From the NCBI RefSeq assembly GCF_018449635.1, contig NZ_JAAVUV010000001.1, forward strand, positions 496,001 to 560,000: DNA of 64,000 nucleotides. The letters run 5' to 3'. The notes under the pieces were generated by a model, which saw only the letters and a list, made by a program, of their open reading frames with translations, did not search any database and was not told the origin of the DNA. A program made the position numbers and the translations under genes. Source of the DNA: Caballeronia sp. dw_276. GTDB lineage: Bacteria; Pseudomonadota; Gammaproteobacteria; Burkholderiales; Burkholderiaceae. Shown one piece after another: positions 1 through 11,060 of this stretch; within the stretch, counting starts at the first letter, position 1; every line of letters begins with the position of its first letter.

Positions 1-44
1 GTTAGTCTCAAATCAATCTTGACTGCGCATCAACAATCGCTCCG

Positions 45-929
45 ATGAAAACCACCACCGAGGAATTGCTGGCTTTCGTGACCGTGATCGACAGCGGTTC
101 GATCACCGCCGCTGCGGAAGCCTTGCAACAAACGGTTTCGGGCGTAAGCCGGGCGCTGACCCGGCTCGAAACCAAGCTCGATTCCACGCTGATTCGCCGC
201 ACCACGCGTCGCCTCCAGCTCACCGACGAAGGCGAGCTTTTCCTCGTGCGCGCCCGTGCCATCCTGGCCGCGATGGAGGACGCCGAGGAGTCCATCGCCC
301 GGCAGCGGCAACGCCCGGCGGGGCGCTTGCGGGTCGACGCGGCGTCGCCTTTCATGCTTCATTGCATCGTCCCGCATGTGCAGGCGTTCGCGGCGGCGTA
401 CCCGGAAATCGTGCTGGAATTGAGTAGCAATGAGCGGTTTGTCGACTTGATGGAACAGCGCGTGGATATCGCGATCCGGATTGGCGCGCTGCAGGATTCC
501 ACGCTGCACGCGCGTTCGCTGGGCAGCAGCCGGCTGCGGATTCTCGCGAGTCCCGGGTATCTGGCGGAGCATGGCGAGCCGCGTACGGTGGCGGAATTAC
601 GGGGGCATCGGCTGATTGGATTTACCGCGCCCGAGAGTCTCAACGACTGGCCCTTGCTCGATGACGACGCTCGTTTGCGGATCGTGCCGGACATTGCGGC
701 GTCGAGTGGGGAGACCATGCGTCAGCTCGCTCTTGCCGACGGGGGTATCGTGTGTCTCGCGTCCTATATGACTCACGCGGACGTGACGAGCGGACGCCTT
801 CGGACCGTCATGGACGGCGAGTGGCTCGACATCAGGCAACCGATCAGCGCGGTGTTCTACCAGAGTGCATCGATGGCCGGACGCGCCAAGGCCTTCCTGG
901 ATTTTCTGGCCGGATGGTTGGTGCTTTGA
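45..929 (+). CDS. LysR-family transcriptional regulator
   Basis: This 294-residue protein has the usual LysR layout. A winged helix-turn-helix lies at about residues 3-62 (SGSITAAAEAL, then the recognition helix VSGVSRALTRLE, then RRTTRRLQLT), and an effector-binding domain at about 90-290. It belongs to the large subgroup that includes transcriptional activators of small oxidoreductase genes, but no target can be named. A LysR gene usually regulates a divergent neighbour, which here would lie left of the window. No clear ribosome binding site precedes the ATG. The following RidA gene starts about 50 bases downstream on the same strand and could be cotranscribed. Confidence 0.9.
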   Translation: MKTTTEELLAFVTVIDSGSITAAAEALQQTVSGVSRALTRLETKLDSTLIRRTTRRLQLTDEGELFLVRARAILAAMEDAEESIARQRQRPAGRLRVDAASPFMLHCIVPHVQAFAAAYPEIVLELSSNERFVDLMEQRVDIAIRIGALQDSTLHARSLGSSRLRILASPGYLAEHGEPRTVAELRGHRLIGFTAPESLNDWPLLDDDARLRIVPDIAASSGETMRQLALADGGIVCLASYMTHADVTSGRLRTVMDGEWLDIRQPISAVFYQSASMAGRAKAFLDFLAGWLVL

Positions 930-980
930 GTGGGTGGACGTATCCTCCCGTTTGACCTTTCTTGATAATTGAATCTCGCC

Positions 981-1367
981 ATGCCAATTGAACGAATCAA
1001 CGCCCCCGGCCTTCCGGTTCCCGCCGGCCATTACAGCCATGCCACGCGCGCCGGCAATTTGATCTGCGTCTCGGGCCAGTTGCCGATGCGCCCCGACGGC
1101 ACGCATACCGGTGAACTGCCGTTCGAAGAACAGGCCCGGCAAACGCTGGAAAACGTCAGCACGGTCCTGGCAGCGGCAGGAGCAGGTTTGCAGGACGTGA
1201 TCGAGGTGACCGTCTATCTGGTCGGCGTGGATCACTGGAAGGCGTTCAACGATATCTACGCAAGCCACTTCGGCGAGTGGAAACCCGCGCGGGCAGTGGT
1301 GCCGGTTGGCGCGCTCCACTACGGATATCTGATCGAGATCGCAGCGCGCGCCTGGGTTGAGAAGTAG
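981..1367 (+). CDS. RidA family protein (YjgF/YER057c/UK114)
   Basis: This small 128-residue protein has the complete RidA fold, including CVSGQLPM near residue 30 and KPAR near residue 104. The conserved arginine (R104) binds the carboxylate of enamine/imine intermediates. RidA proteins hydrolyse reactive 2-aminoacrylate-type imines from PLP enzymes; other subgroups act in catabolic pathways, so the exact substrate is open. An in-frame TTG lies 12 bases upstream, but the ATG fits the family N-terminus better. The gene follows the LysR gene closely. Confidence 0.88.
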   Translation: MPIERINAPGLPVPAGHYSHATRAGNLICVSGQLPMRPDGTHTGELPFEEQARQTLENVSTVLAAAGAGLQDVIEVTVYLVGVDHWKAFNDIYASHFGEWKPARAVVPVGALHYGYLIEIAARAWVEK

Positions 1368-1446
1368 ATCCTGAGTTGGCGTAAGGCGGCATCGCTTTTA
1401 TGATGGCCGGGTTGCATCGATCACGCGGGTCCACAAAGGTGACGTC

Positions 1447-2901
1447 ATGATCCAACTCGTGTTGCTGCTGCTGGGCGTCGACTACCTACGCCGCCGATGG
1501 ATAACGCTGGCACTCGCCGGCGCTATCTGGCTCGTGATCGGGGTGCTTGTTTTCATCGACGCCCTCGATGGCGTGCTCTACTTCCCGATCCGGTTTTTTG
1601 CGTGGCTGCTGCTGTTCGAAGGCCTGGCGACACTGATCGCAGCGGGCACGGGCGTTGGCGGCCAGCGCACGCTGCGTTATGTGAAAGGCGCGGCTTTCAC
1701 GCTGGCGGCGTTGCTGATCATGGCGGGCCATCATCACGGCAACTTCGTGTTGTCGATGATCTTCGGCACACTTTTTCTTGCCGATGGCCTGCTGCAATCC
1801 GTCTCGGCGATCGTCGTTCGCTATAGCCGGTGGAGGATCGTGCTGGCACTGGCGATTGTCGAAATCCTGCTTGCGGTGTTCTTCTTCCAGCCGTATCCAA
1901 CGCATTACGTGGGTACGGCGCCCTATGCCATTGGACTCGGACTCGCGTTCGGCGGCTGGAACCTGCTGCTGATCGCGCTTCGCGTGCGACGGATGGAAAG
2001 TTTGCCGCCCGAAAGCAAAAAGACACTGGCTCTTTCCGATGACGTCATTACCGACCCCGCCATTGCCGAGAAATCTGCAACCGCGAAGGCCGTGGCGAGC
2101 GCCGGCGCGACCGAAACCGATGCCCCGTTCGAATGGGACGGTCCGCCCGCCGCCGACGAAAAAGCCCTCACCGTGCACGTATGGACACCGGTGGGATCAG
2201 CCCGAGCGCAAGCGAACCGGCGGCTGATCGTGGACCGGTACATTGCAGCCGTCGATGCCAACGGTGTCATTTCAACTGGTCACGCGGCGCTTGAATCGCC
2301 GGAGGGTATCTACATCAGCCTGTATCCGGGCGTTGAAATCGATCGTTCGCCGGACGAGTTCGGCCGCATCCTGCGTGCGACGCGCGAGAACAACGTTCCC
2401 GGCGTGTTCCAGCCGGACTACCCGACGGAATCGAAGGCATGGTGCGAATCGACAACGCGCGTGCGCATCCGGAACTATCGTCCGGAGAGGCTCGACGCGT
2501 TCTGGGAGAAGTATCGGCAGGACCCGACTTACAACCTGACTTATCGCAACTGTTCCAGCACTGTCTCCAATGCGCTCGAAGCGGCTCTGGAAGGTACGGT
2601 GGGAACCTTCCACGGCCGCGATACCGGCTGGCGCGCGTTCCTTCGTTTGCTGGTCACGCCGGAGCTCTGGGTCGCGGCGCAGATCCGCAAACGCGCCGCG
2701 ACGATGGCGTGGACGCCCGGCCTCACGCTCGACTATGCGCGGGCGCTGAGCATGCTCGCCGATCCCCGCCCGTTCAGCTACCTCAAGATGTCGCGCCTTG
2801 CGGTGCGCAAGATGCTGCGCTCGCGGCGCGAATGGAGACAGGAAGCGTCCGATGCCGCCGATGCCCGCGCGGGGCGCATGGACGGGTCGCGTGCTTCCTA
2901 G
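1447..2901 (+). CDS. HdeD-like membrane protein fused to a papain-like hydrolase domain
   Basis: Residues 1-180 are strongly hydrophobic and form about six membrane segments of the HdeD/DUF308 type, which in E. coli protects against acid. A charged linker (about 185-235, rich in Ala, Glu and Asp) follows. A soluble domain of about 250 residues then carries a GHAAL motif with His279 and a YRNCSS motif with Cys369. The His-before-Cys order is that of circularly permuted NlpC/P60 or LRAT-like papain-fold enzymes, so I infer a thiol hydrolase or acyltransferase tethered to the inner membrane. Plain HdeD proteins are about 190 residues, so this is more than twice as long. The substrate is unknown. 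Confidence 0.7.
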   Translation: MIQLVLLLLGVDYLRRRWITLALAGAIWLVIGVLVFIDALDGVLYFPIRFFAWLLLFEGLATLIAAGTGVGGQRTLRYVKGAAFTLAALLIMAGHHHGNFVLSMIFGTLFLADGLLQSVSAIVVRYSRWRIVLALAIVEILLAVFFFQPYPTHYVGTAPYAIGLGLAFGGWNLLLIALRVRRMESLPPESKKTLALSDDVITDPAIAEKSATAKAVASAGATETDAPFEWDGPPAADEKALTVHVWTPVGSARAQANRRLIVDRYIAAVDANGVISTGHAALESPEGIYISLYPGVEIDRSPDEFGRILRATRENNVPGVFQPDYPTESKAWCESTTRVRIRNYRPERLDAFWEKYRQDPTYNLTYRNCSSTVSNALEAALEGTVGTFHGRDTGWRAFLRLLVTPELWVAAQIRKRAATMAWTPGLTLDYARALSMLADPRPFSYLKMSRLAVRKMLRSRREWRQEASDAADARAGRMDGSRAS

Positions 2902-2924
2902 CGCCCGGCGATCCGCTCTTCGCT

Positions 2925-4613
2925 TCAGGCCAGGTCCAGTGCCGCCGTCAGATCGCCCAGCGGCGCTTCGCCATTTGCCGCGAACGCCCGGTCCCGCGCG
3001 ACGACCCCGTCGAGCGGAACGAGATCGTGCACGCGCGTGATGAATCGCAGGATCGAGTTTGTGTCGTAGACCGTATGGTCGACCAGACCTTTCTTCGCAA
3101 ACGGCGCAATCACGAGCGCCGGGATGCGCGATCCCGGTCCCCACCGGTCGCCCTTGGGCGGCGATACGTGATCCCACCAGCCGCCGTTTTCATCGTGCGT
3201 GATGATCACGACCGTGTTGTCCCATTGCGGTCCGCGCTGAATCCGCTCCACCACGTTCGCCAGATGCCGGTCGCCCGATTCGACGTCGGCGTAACCCGCG
3301 TGCATGTTCAGGTTCCCCTGCGGCTTGTAGAACGTCACGGGCGGCAGCCGGCCTGCGTCGATATCCGCGATGAACTTGTTCGTCGACGCATCCTCGCCCA
3401 CGCCCGCGTCCCGCAAGTGCTGCGTGCGCGCAAGCGTCCCGGGCGCGAAGCTGCGGAAATAGTTAAAAGGCTGATGGTGATACTGGAAGTCGGGAATCAT
3501 GCCGGTATCGGGGTGCGTAAGCGCGAACTCCCACGCGCCGCCGTACCACGCCCAATCCACCCCTTTGTCCGATAACCGGTCGCCGATGGTCGCGTAAGTC
3601 TGCGGCGGCAACACCTTGTGATTCGACGGATCGGCCAACGCCGGATCGCCGCCTTCGGCGGGCTTGACGTTGCTCGGCTGATAGGGCGGCGCCATGGTGT
3701 TGACGGCGTACCCGTCTGCGGTAAGCGCGCCGTCGTTCACATACGAGGGCGGCCCGTCCAGTGCCGACGCCGGCGAGTCAGGCGCGAGCTTGAGGCGCGT
3801 ACCGAGCGGATCGTCGCCGTCGAGCGCGGACAGCAATTTCTTCGCTGGGCCGTTGTGCGCATCCGGATACAGCGGCGCCTGACCTGAGATAAGGAAGATG
3901 TGATTGAGCCAGGAGCCGCCAAACGCCGCCATGAAAAAGTTGTCGCACAGCACGTTTTGCTGCGCGATATTCCACAGCTTCAGCGACTCAGCCGAGTTGC
4001 GGTAGTGCCCCATCACCAGGCCGCCGGAGTCGCCCCACGCGGCAAACTGGTTATTGCGGCCCGCGTTGATCTGCATCTGGTTCTGATAAAAGCGATGCAC
4101 GAGATCGCGCGTGATGACGCCGTTCGGCAGCGGTTTGCCTTCGGTATCGACAAGATGAAAGGGGCCGTTGGCAATGCCGTCGATCTGCTTCTCCGAGATC
4201 ATGTAGCGCTTGCCGTCCACTTCCTGCGCTTGCGGCACGAGGCCGCCCCAGATTTTCGGCAGCACTGGCATTGGCGTGCGGCCGTCGCGATCAAGCTGCA
4301 CATAACGCGACGCAGGCACGGCTTCGAGCGGATATTGAACGCCTGGGTAGTTGCCCCATAAATTGCTGAAGCTGCGATTCTCAGCGTAGATCACGACGAT
4401 GTGCCGGACCTTCGCCTGCAACGCGCGGTCGAGCGCAAGGTCGGCGGCGGTTTTCGGCGCGTCAGGGCGTGAATCGAACAAGTGGCAGGCGCTCAGCGAC
4501 AGGCCGCTCAGGCCGGCCAGACCCATGCCGGCGACCAGCAGCCGGCGGCGAAATGGATCCTGAGGCAAGTCGGATGCGGATTGCTCGTCACGCGGATCGT
4601 CGGTCTGGCTCAT
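2925..4613 (-). CDS. acpA: AcpA-type acid phosphatase / phosphoesterase-family protein
   Basis: This 562-residue protein belongs to the phospholipase C/acid phosphatase superfamily (PF04185), shown by HIVVIYAENRSFSNLW near the N-terminus and by THDENGGWWDHVSPP, which carries metal-binding Asp, Glu and His. Members hydrolyse phosphomonoesters outside the cytoplasm. The N-terminus has RRRLLVAGMGLAGLSGLS followed by LSAC, a Tat-like signal ending in a possible lipobox, so export as a folded, perhaps lipid-anchored enzyme is likely. I chose the ATG preceded by AAGGAG; an upstream in-frame ATG would add 34 residues unlike a signal peptide. It converges with the preceding gene. Confidence 0.85.
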   Translation of the reverse strand: MSQTDDPRDEQSASDLPQDPFRRRLLVAGMGLAGLSGLSLSACHLFDSRPDAPKTAADLALDRALQAKVRHIVVIYAENRSFSNLWGNYPGVQYPLEAVPASRYVQLDRDGRTPMPVLPKIWGGLVPQAQEVDGKRYMISEKQIDGIANGPFHLVDTEGKPLPNGVITRDLVHRFYQNQMQINAGRNNQFAAWGDSGGLVMGHYRNSAESLKLWNIAQQNVLCDNFFMAAFGGSWLNHIFLISGQAPLYPDAHNGPAKKLLSALDGDDPLGTRLKLAPDSPASALDGPPSYVNDGALTADGYAVNTMAPPYQPSNVKPAEGGDPALADPSNHKVLPPQTYATIGDRLSDKGVDWAWYGGAWEFALTHPDTGMIPDFQYHHQPFNYFRSFAPGTLARTQHLRDAGVGEDASTNKFIADIDAGRLPPVTFYKPQGNLNMHAGYADVESGDRHLANVVERIQRGPQWDNTVVIITHDENGGWWDHVSPPKGDRWGPGSRIPALVIAPFAKKGLVDHTVYDTNSILRFITRVHDLVPLDGVVARDRAFAANGEAPLGDLTAALDLA

Positions 4614-4907
4614 GCACAGGCTCCTTTTCGGTTCTCGACAAGGGCGCCTCTGCGGCTGCCCCGCGGGTCGATCGTGCGGAAATAGTGGCGAATTTTGGAA
4701 ATCAGTGCAACGCAATCACACTGCTTTTCACTTGTCGTTCACCTGAATCGTGCACGTTTCGGCCATTTTTCGATAGCTGACCGATCGGCCTATGACGTGA
4801 AAAACAGATCACGGCCCGGGAAATGATCTCTTTGACACCTCATATGCCATTCGGCCGACTGGAAAGCGTCACGTCTGGCGACTACTATCGATCGAACTGC
4901 CCGGCAA

Positions 4908-5726
4908 TCAGTTGAGCACGAGCTTTATGCCGACCAGGACGAGCGTCGCGGCCAGGAGGTTGCGCAGCAGGACTTCGGGCGCTCGTGCGGACAACAGGCT
5001 GCCAAGTACGATTCCCGGGAGCGAGCCCACCAATAGCGAGAGCAGGAGCGACCAGTCGACCGAACCAAGCAGCCAGTGACCGGTGCCGGCAATCAGTGTG
5101 AGCGGCACAGCGTGCGCAATGTCCGATCCCACGATGCGCGCTGTCGCGAGGCGCGGATAAAGCAGCAGGAGAACGGTAACGCCGATTGCACCCGCGCCAA
5201 CCGAGGTAATCGACACCAGCACGCCGAGAATGGCCCCGGTCAGTACCGTCCAGGCCACAGTACGCATTTCGCGCCCGGCCGCGTCCGGTTCGCCGCGAGC
5301 CTCCCGGGCCATGCCGGTCTTGTAGGCGAGCCGTGCAAGCTGGGGGCGGAACACGAGGGACAGGGCGGTGCAGAGCAGCGCCCAACCCAGTACGAGCTGG
5401 ATTACGCGTGCGGCCGCGGGCGTGTTCAGGCCGTAGCGGTGCAGAAGGAACAGGGTGATCGCGGCGGCGGGAATGCTTCCTGCCGCAAGCCGACCGGTAA
5501 TGCGCCAGTCGACGGAACCCTTCAGGCCGTGGACGAGCGTGCCGGCAGACTTGGTCGCGGCCGCGTAAAGCAAGTCGGTGCCGACCGCCGTAGCAGGGTG
5601 AATGCCGAACAGCAGTACGAGCAGCGGGGTCATCAGCGAGCCGCCGCCAACGCCGGTCAGTCCGACCAGAAAGCCGACGGCGAGGCCCGAAGCCGAATAA
5701 AGTAGGTCGATATGTGGGAATGACAT
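4908..5726 (-). CDS. TauE/SafE-family sulfite or organic anion exporter
   Basis: This 272-residue, highly hydrophobic protein has about eight membrane segments in two related halves, each opening with a Gly-rich stretch (VGLTGVGGGSLMTP and LVSITSVGAGAIGV). That is the signature of the TauE/SafE family, which moves sulfite, sulfoacetate or other small anions across the inner membrane. The ATG at 5726 is chosen because it begins just before the first membrane segment; the frame stays open much further upstream, but that extension lies antisense to the next gene. It is divergent from the amylo-glucosidase gene. The substrate cannot be read from the sequence. Confidence 0.85.
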   Translation of the reverse strand: MSFPHIDLLYSASGLAVGFLVGLTGVGGGSLMTPLLVLLFGIHPATAVGTDLLYAAATKSAGTLVHGLKGSVDWRITGRLAAGSIPAAAITLFLLHRYGLNTPAAARVIQLVLGWALLCTALSLVFRPQLARLAYKTGMAREARGEPDAAGREMRTVAWTVLTGAILGVLVSITSVGAGAIGVTVLLLLYPRLATARIVGSDIAHAVPLTLIAGTGHWLLGSVDWSLLLSLLVGSLPGIVLGSLLSARAPEVLLRNLLAATLVLVGIKLVLN

Positions 5727-5909
5727 GCAGCCTGGAGAACCGGTTAGGTAAGCGTCTGTCGAAAAGCGGTCGATGATAGCGGGTCCGTAGCGCGCATGTC
5801 TGCGGTCTCGGCAAATTGATTCGCAGGCTCCGGCCGTACAATTCGCGGATAGTGGCTGATATGGCCGGGCAGGCCGAGTGTCCAGGCAACTCTTTTTCAG
5901 GAAGGTGTA

Positions 5910-8246
5910 ATGGAAACGAAGGAACAACAGCAGGCAAATCAGGCGCTCGACGATCGAAAGGCCGCTGATGCTGGCCGTAGCCCCGCGCGTGACGATCTTC
6001 CCGACCCCGTGCGCAGCACGGTCGGGGTGCGCGAAGTTGCTCCAACCACGCCCGTCGCGGTCACTGACGGCGCGTTTATCGCAACGGAACACTCGAATTA
6101 CGCGAACGAGCGCCAGTTCGTGCTCAAGGCGGGCAACACGTTCGTTGTCAACGACGCAAACGGCGATATCCGCGGCAATGACGACGGTCTTTTCGTCAAC
6201 GATACCCGCGTGCTGTCGCAACTTCGCCTGACCTTCGGCGGCCGCGCGCCGTCCTTGCTCTCCGGTAGCGTGTCCAGTGACAACGCCGTTTTCACCGCGC
6301 ACATGACCAACCGGCCGCTGCCGCCCATCGGTGGCGCGACCACGCCGGAAGGGGTACTTCACGTCGAGCGCCGGCGCGTGTTGTCGAGGCATGTGCTGCA
6401 CGAAGCCATCGTGCTGACCAACTACGGCACGGAGCCCGCGACGGTGCCGCTTTCCATCGACTTTGCGGCCGATTTCCACGACATGTTCGAAGTCCGGGGT
6501 TCGACGCGTCCCAAACGCGGGGAAATGCGCGAGCCGTGCATCGAAAACGGCGAAGTGGTGCTGCGCTACACGGGGCTCGATGAAGTCGAGCGGACCGCAC
6601 GCATCCAGTTTTCACCCGCGCCACATTCGCTCACGGTCAATCGCGCCGACTACGCGCTGCGAATCCAGCCGGAAACGGCGATGTCGATTTACCTGTCGGT
6701 CACGGCGCTTACGCATGCCTTGAGCGACGCAAGCGCAGAAAGCAAGAAGATCGCTGAGGAGGGCGCGGAATGCGCACCTGAATCGGGCCGCCCGGCGATT
6801 CGCGAGGCCTTGGTCGATGCCCACAGGCGCATGCGTGACAGGCGCCGTTCGGTCGCGCGAGTGCGTTCTAGTAATCCGCTCTTCAGCGAATGGATCGATC
6901 GATCGCTTGCCGATCTGGGCTTGCTGACCACCGACCTCGAAACCGGACCGTATCCGTACGCCGGCATTCCGTGGTTCTCCACGGCATTTGGCCGCGACGC
7001 GATCATCACGTCGCTGCAGATGTTGTGGCTCGATCCGTCTCTTGCGCGCGGCGTGCTGCGCTTTCTCGCTGCGAACCAGGCGCGCGAGGACTCGGCGTTT
7101 CGCGATGCCGAAGTCGGCAAGATCATGCATGAGACGCGCAACAGCGAGATGGCTGCGACCGGCGAAGTGCCGTTTGCGATGTACTACGGCGGCGTGGACA
7201 GCACGCCGCTGTTTGTCGCGCTCGCCGGGGCTTATGCCGAGCGCACGGGCGACACGGCGCTTATCGACGAATTGTGGCCTTCGCTGCAATTGGCTGCGAA
7301 GTGGATCGCGGGGCACTGCGACAAGAATGAATATGGCTTGCTGAGCTATCAGCGCGCAACCGAGCACGGGCTCGCCAACCAGGGCTGGAAGGATAGCCAC
7401 GACTCGGTGTTTCACGCCGACGGCAGTTTCCCGGTCGGGCCGATCTCGCTGATCGAAGTGCAGGGTTATGCATCGACGGCATTCGCGACCATGGCCCGTT
7501 TTGCGCGGCAGCGCGGCATGCCGGAAGACGCGGCCTCTTTCGATAAACGCGCACAGCATATCCGCGAGCGCGTGGAGAGCATGTTCTGGATGCCGGAGTC
7601 GGAGTTCTACGGCATTGCTTTGGACGGCAAGGGCCAGTTGTGCAAGGTGTTGTCATCGAACGCAGGACACTTGCTGGCTTTCGATCTGGTTGAACGCAGC
7701 CGTGGCGAGGCCGTTGCGCGGCAACTGGAATCGACCCTGTTCCACACGGGCTGGGGCGTTCGGACGCTCGCGGCCGGCCAGCCGCGTTTCAATCCCATGT
7801 CGTATCACAACGGCTCGGTCTGGCCGCACGACACCGCCATGTGCGCAAGGGGTCTCGCACGATACGGCGATCGCGGCGGCGCGGTACGGTTGCTGCAGGC
7901 GCTGTTTGAATCCGCCGTCACCTTCGATATGCGCTTGCCCGAGTTGTTCTGCGGCTTCACGCGGCAGCGCGGTGAGCGTCCGATTGGCTATCCGGTCGCG
8001 TGTTTGCCGCAAGCGTGGGCGGCCGGTTCGCCGTTCATGATTCTTGAGGCGTGTCTTGGAATTGCAATCGACGCCGAGCGAGAGGAAGTGCGTATCGACC
8101 GGCCGCAACTGCCGGATGGTATCGATTGGCTCGAAATCGGCGAGTTGCGGGTCGGAGAAAAGACCGTATCGATAACCTTCCGGCGCGTAGGCGGACAGGT
8201 CGTGCCATCGGTGGAAGGCGACGTTCGTGTAGTGGCGGTTCTTTAA
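5910..8246 (+). CDS. Amylo-alpha-1,6-glucosidase / glycogen debranching-type enzyme
   Basis: This is a 778-residue cytoplasmic protein. Residues about 65-290 match the N-terminal beta domain of bacterial debranching enzymes (FVVNDANGDIRG, DDGLFVNDTRVLS), and residues about 330-750 form an alpha/alpha-barrel glucosidase domain. Key blocks are GIPWFSTAFGRDAIITSLQ, WKDSHDSVFHADG and SYHNGSVWPHDTAMCARGL, which hold the likely catalytic acids. It would cleave alpha-1,6 branches in glycogen or related glucans; plant-associated Burkholderiaceae also use relatives on trehalose- or osmolyte-linked sugars, so the substrate is uncertain. AGGAAGG lies just upstream of the ATG. The first 50 residues are an unstructured polar tail. 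Confidence 0.9.
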   Translation: METKEQQQANQALDDRKAADAGRSPARDDLPDPVRSTVGVREVAPTTPVAVTDGAFIATEHSNYANERQFVLKAGNTFVVNDANGDIRGNDDGLFVNDTRVLSQLRLTFGGRAPSLLSGSVSSDNAVFTAHMTNRPLPPIGGATTPEGVLHVERRRVLSRHVLHEAIVLTNYGTEPATVPLSIDFAADFHDMFEVRGSTRPKRGEMREPCIENGEVVLRYTGLDEVERTARIQFSPAPHSLTVNRADYALRIQPETAMSIYLSVTALTHALSDASAESKKIAEEGAECAPESGRPAIREALVDAHRRMRDRRRSVARVRSSNPLFSEWIDRSLADLGLLTTDLETGPYPYAGIPWFSTAFGRDAIITSLQMLWLDPSLARGVLRFLAANQAREDSAFRDAEVGKIMHETRNSEMAATGEVPFAMYYGGVDSTPLFVALAGAYAERTGDTALIDELWPSLQLAAKWIAGHCDKNEYGLLSYQRATEHGLANQGWKDSHDSVFHADGSFPVGPISLIEVQGYASTAFATMARFARQRGMPEDAASFDKRAQHIRERVESMFWMPESEFYGIALDGKGQLCKVLSSNAGHLLAFDLVERSRGEAVARQLESTLFHTGWGVRTLAAGQPRFNPMSYHNGSVWPHDTAMCARGLARYGDRGGAVRLLQALFESAVTFDMRLPELFCGFTRQRGERPIGYPVACLPQAWAAGSPFMILEACLGIAIDAEREEVRIDRPQLPDGIDWLEIGELRVGEKTVSITFRRVGGQVVPSVEGDVRVVAVL

Positions 8247-8265
8247 CTTCTCTGCTGTTTAGCGC

Positions 8266-10489
<2,224 letters not shown>

Positions 10490-10537
10490 GCGCGCGTGCG
10501 ACACTACGAGCTCGCACTTTCCTCGAGCCGAACGTCC

Positions 10538-11059
10538 ATGTCATTCACTGTCCGCCGTCTAACTGCCGCCGACGCCGCTGCGTATCGAGAACTGAGGCTG
10601 GAGGGCCTTCAGCAGCATCCCGATGGTTTTGGTTCAGCGTATGAAGACGAGGTCGACCAACCGCTTTCGTGGTTCGGCCAGCGCCTCACGGATGCCGCAG
10701 TATTTGGCGGTTTTTTACAGCAGAACGACGCGAGTGCAGCAAGTCTCGACGGCACCGCTGGCCTGGTCGTGCCGCATGGCGCGAAAGTAAAGCACAAGGG
10801 CGCGCTGTTCGGCATGTACGTGCGCCCGGTGGCGCGCGGAACGGGACTCTCAGCAGCAGTCGTGCAGGCCGTGCTGAATCATGCTCGCGGCGTGGTCGAG
10901 GAAATCCAGCTGACCGTATCGCCGGATAACGAGGCAGCGCTGCGGCTTTATCGGAAGGTGGGATTCCTTGAATATGCGCGCGAACCCCGGGCGTTGAAAG
11001 TCGACGGCAAGTATCACGATTCAGTGCTCATGACCTTGCCGCTCGACCTGAAAGGCTGA
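10538..11059 (+). CDS. GNAT family N-acetyltransferase
   Basis: This 173-residue protein has the acetyl-CoA binding fold: LFGMYVRPVARGTGLSAAVV is motif A with the R-G-T-G-L pyrophosphate loop, and DNEAALRLYRKVGF is motif B. GNAT enzymes transfer an acetyl group to an amine of a small molecule or protein; the acceptor cannot be told. The first 14 codons of the longer open frame lack a start signal, so I take the ATG at 10538, which opens the usual FTVRRLTAADA beta strand. It ends one base before the stop of the convergent aldo/keto reductase gene. Confidence 0.87.
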   Translation: MSFTVRRLTAADAAAYRELRLEGLQQHPDGFGSAYEDEVDQPLSWFGQRLTDAAVFGGFLQQNDASAASLDGTAGLVVPHGAKVKHKGALFGMYVRPVARGTGLSAAVVQAVLNHARGVVEEIQLTVSPDNEAALRLYRKVGFLEYAREPRALKVDGKYHDSVLMTLPLDLKG

Positions 11060-11060
11060 A

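Noticed and set aside
4885..6045. A 386-codon minus-strand frame overlapping the TauE/SafE gene in another phase
   Set aside because: It is Arg/Pro-rich and lacks membrane helices or motifs; the TauE frame explains the same DNA.
5727..6479. N-terminal extension of the TauE frame
   Set aside because: It runs antisense through the amylo-glucosidase start region and adds about 250 Arg/His-rich residues; the family starts at the ATG at 5726.
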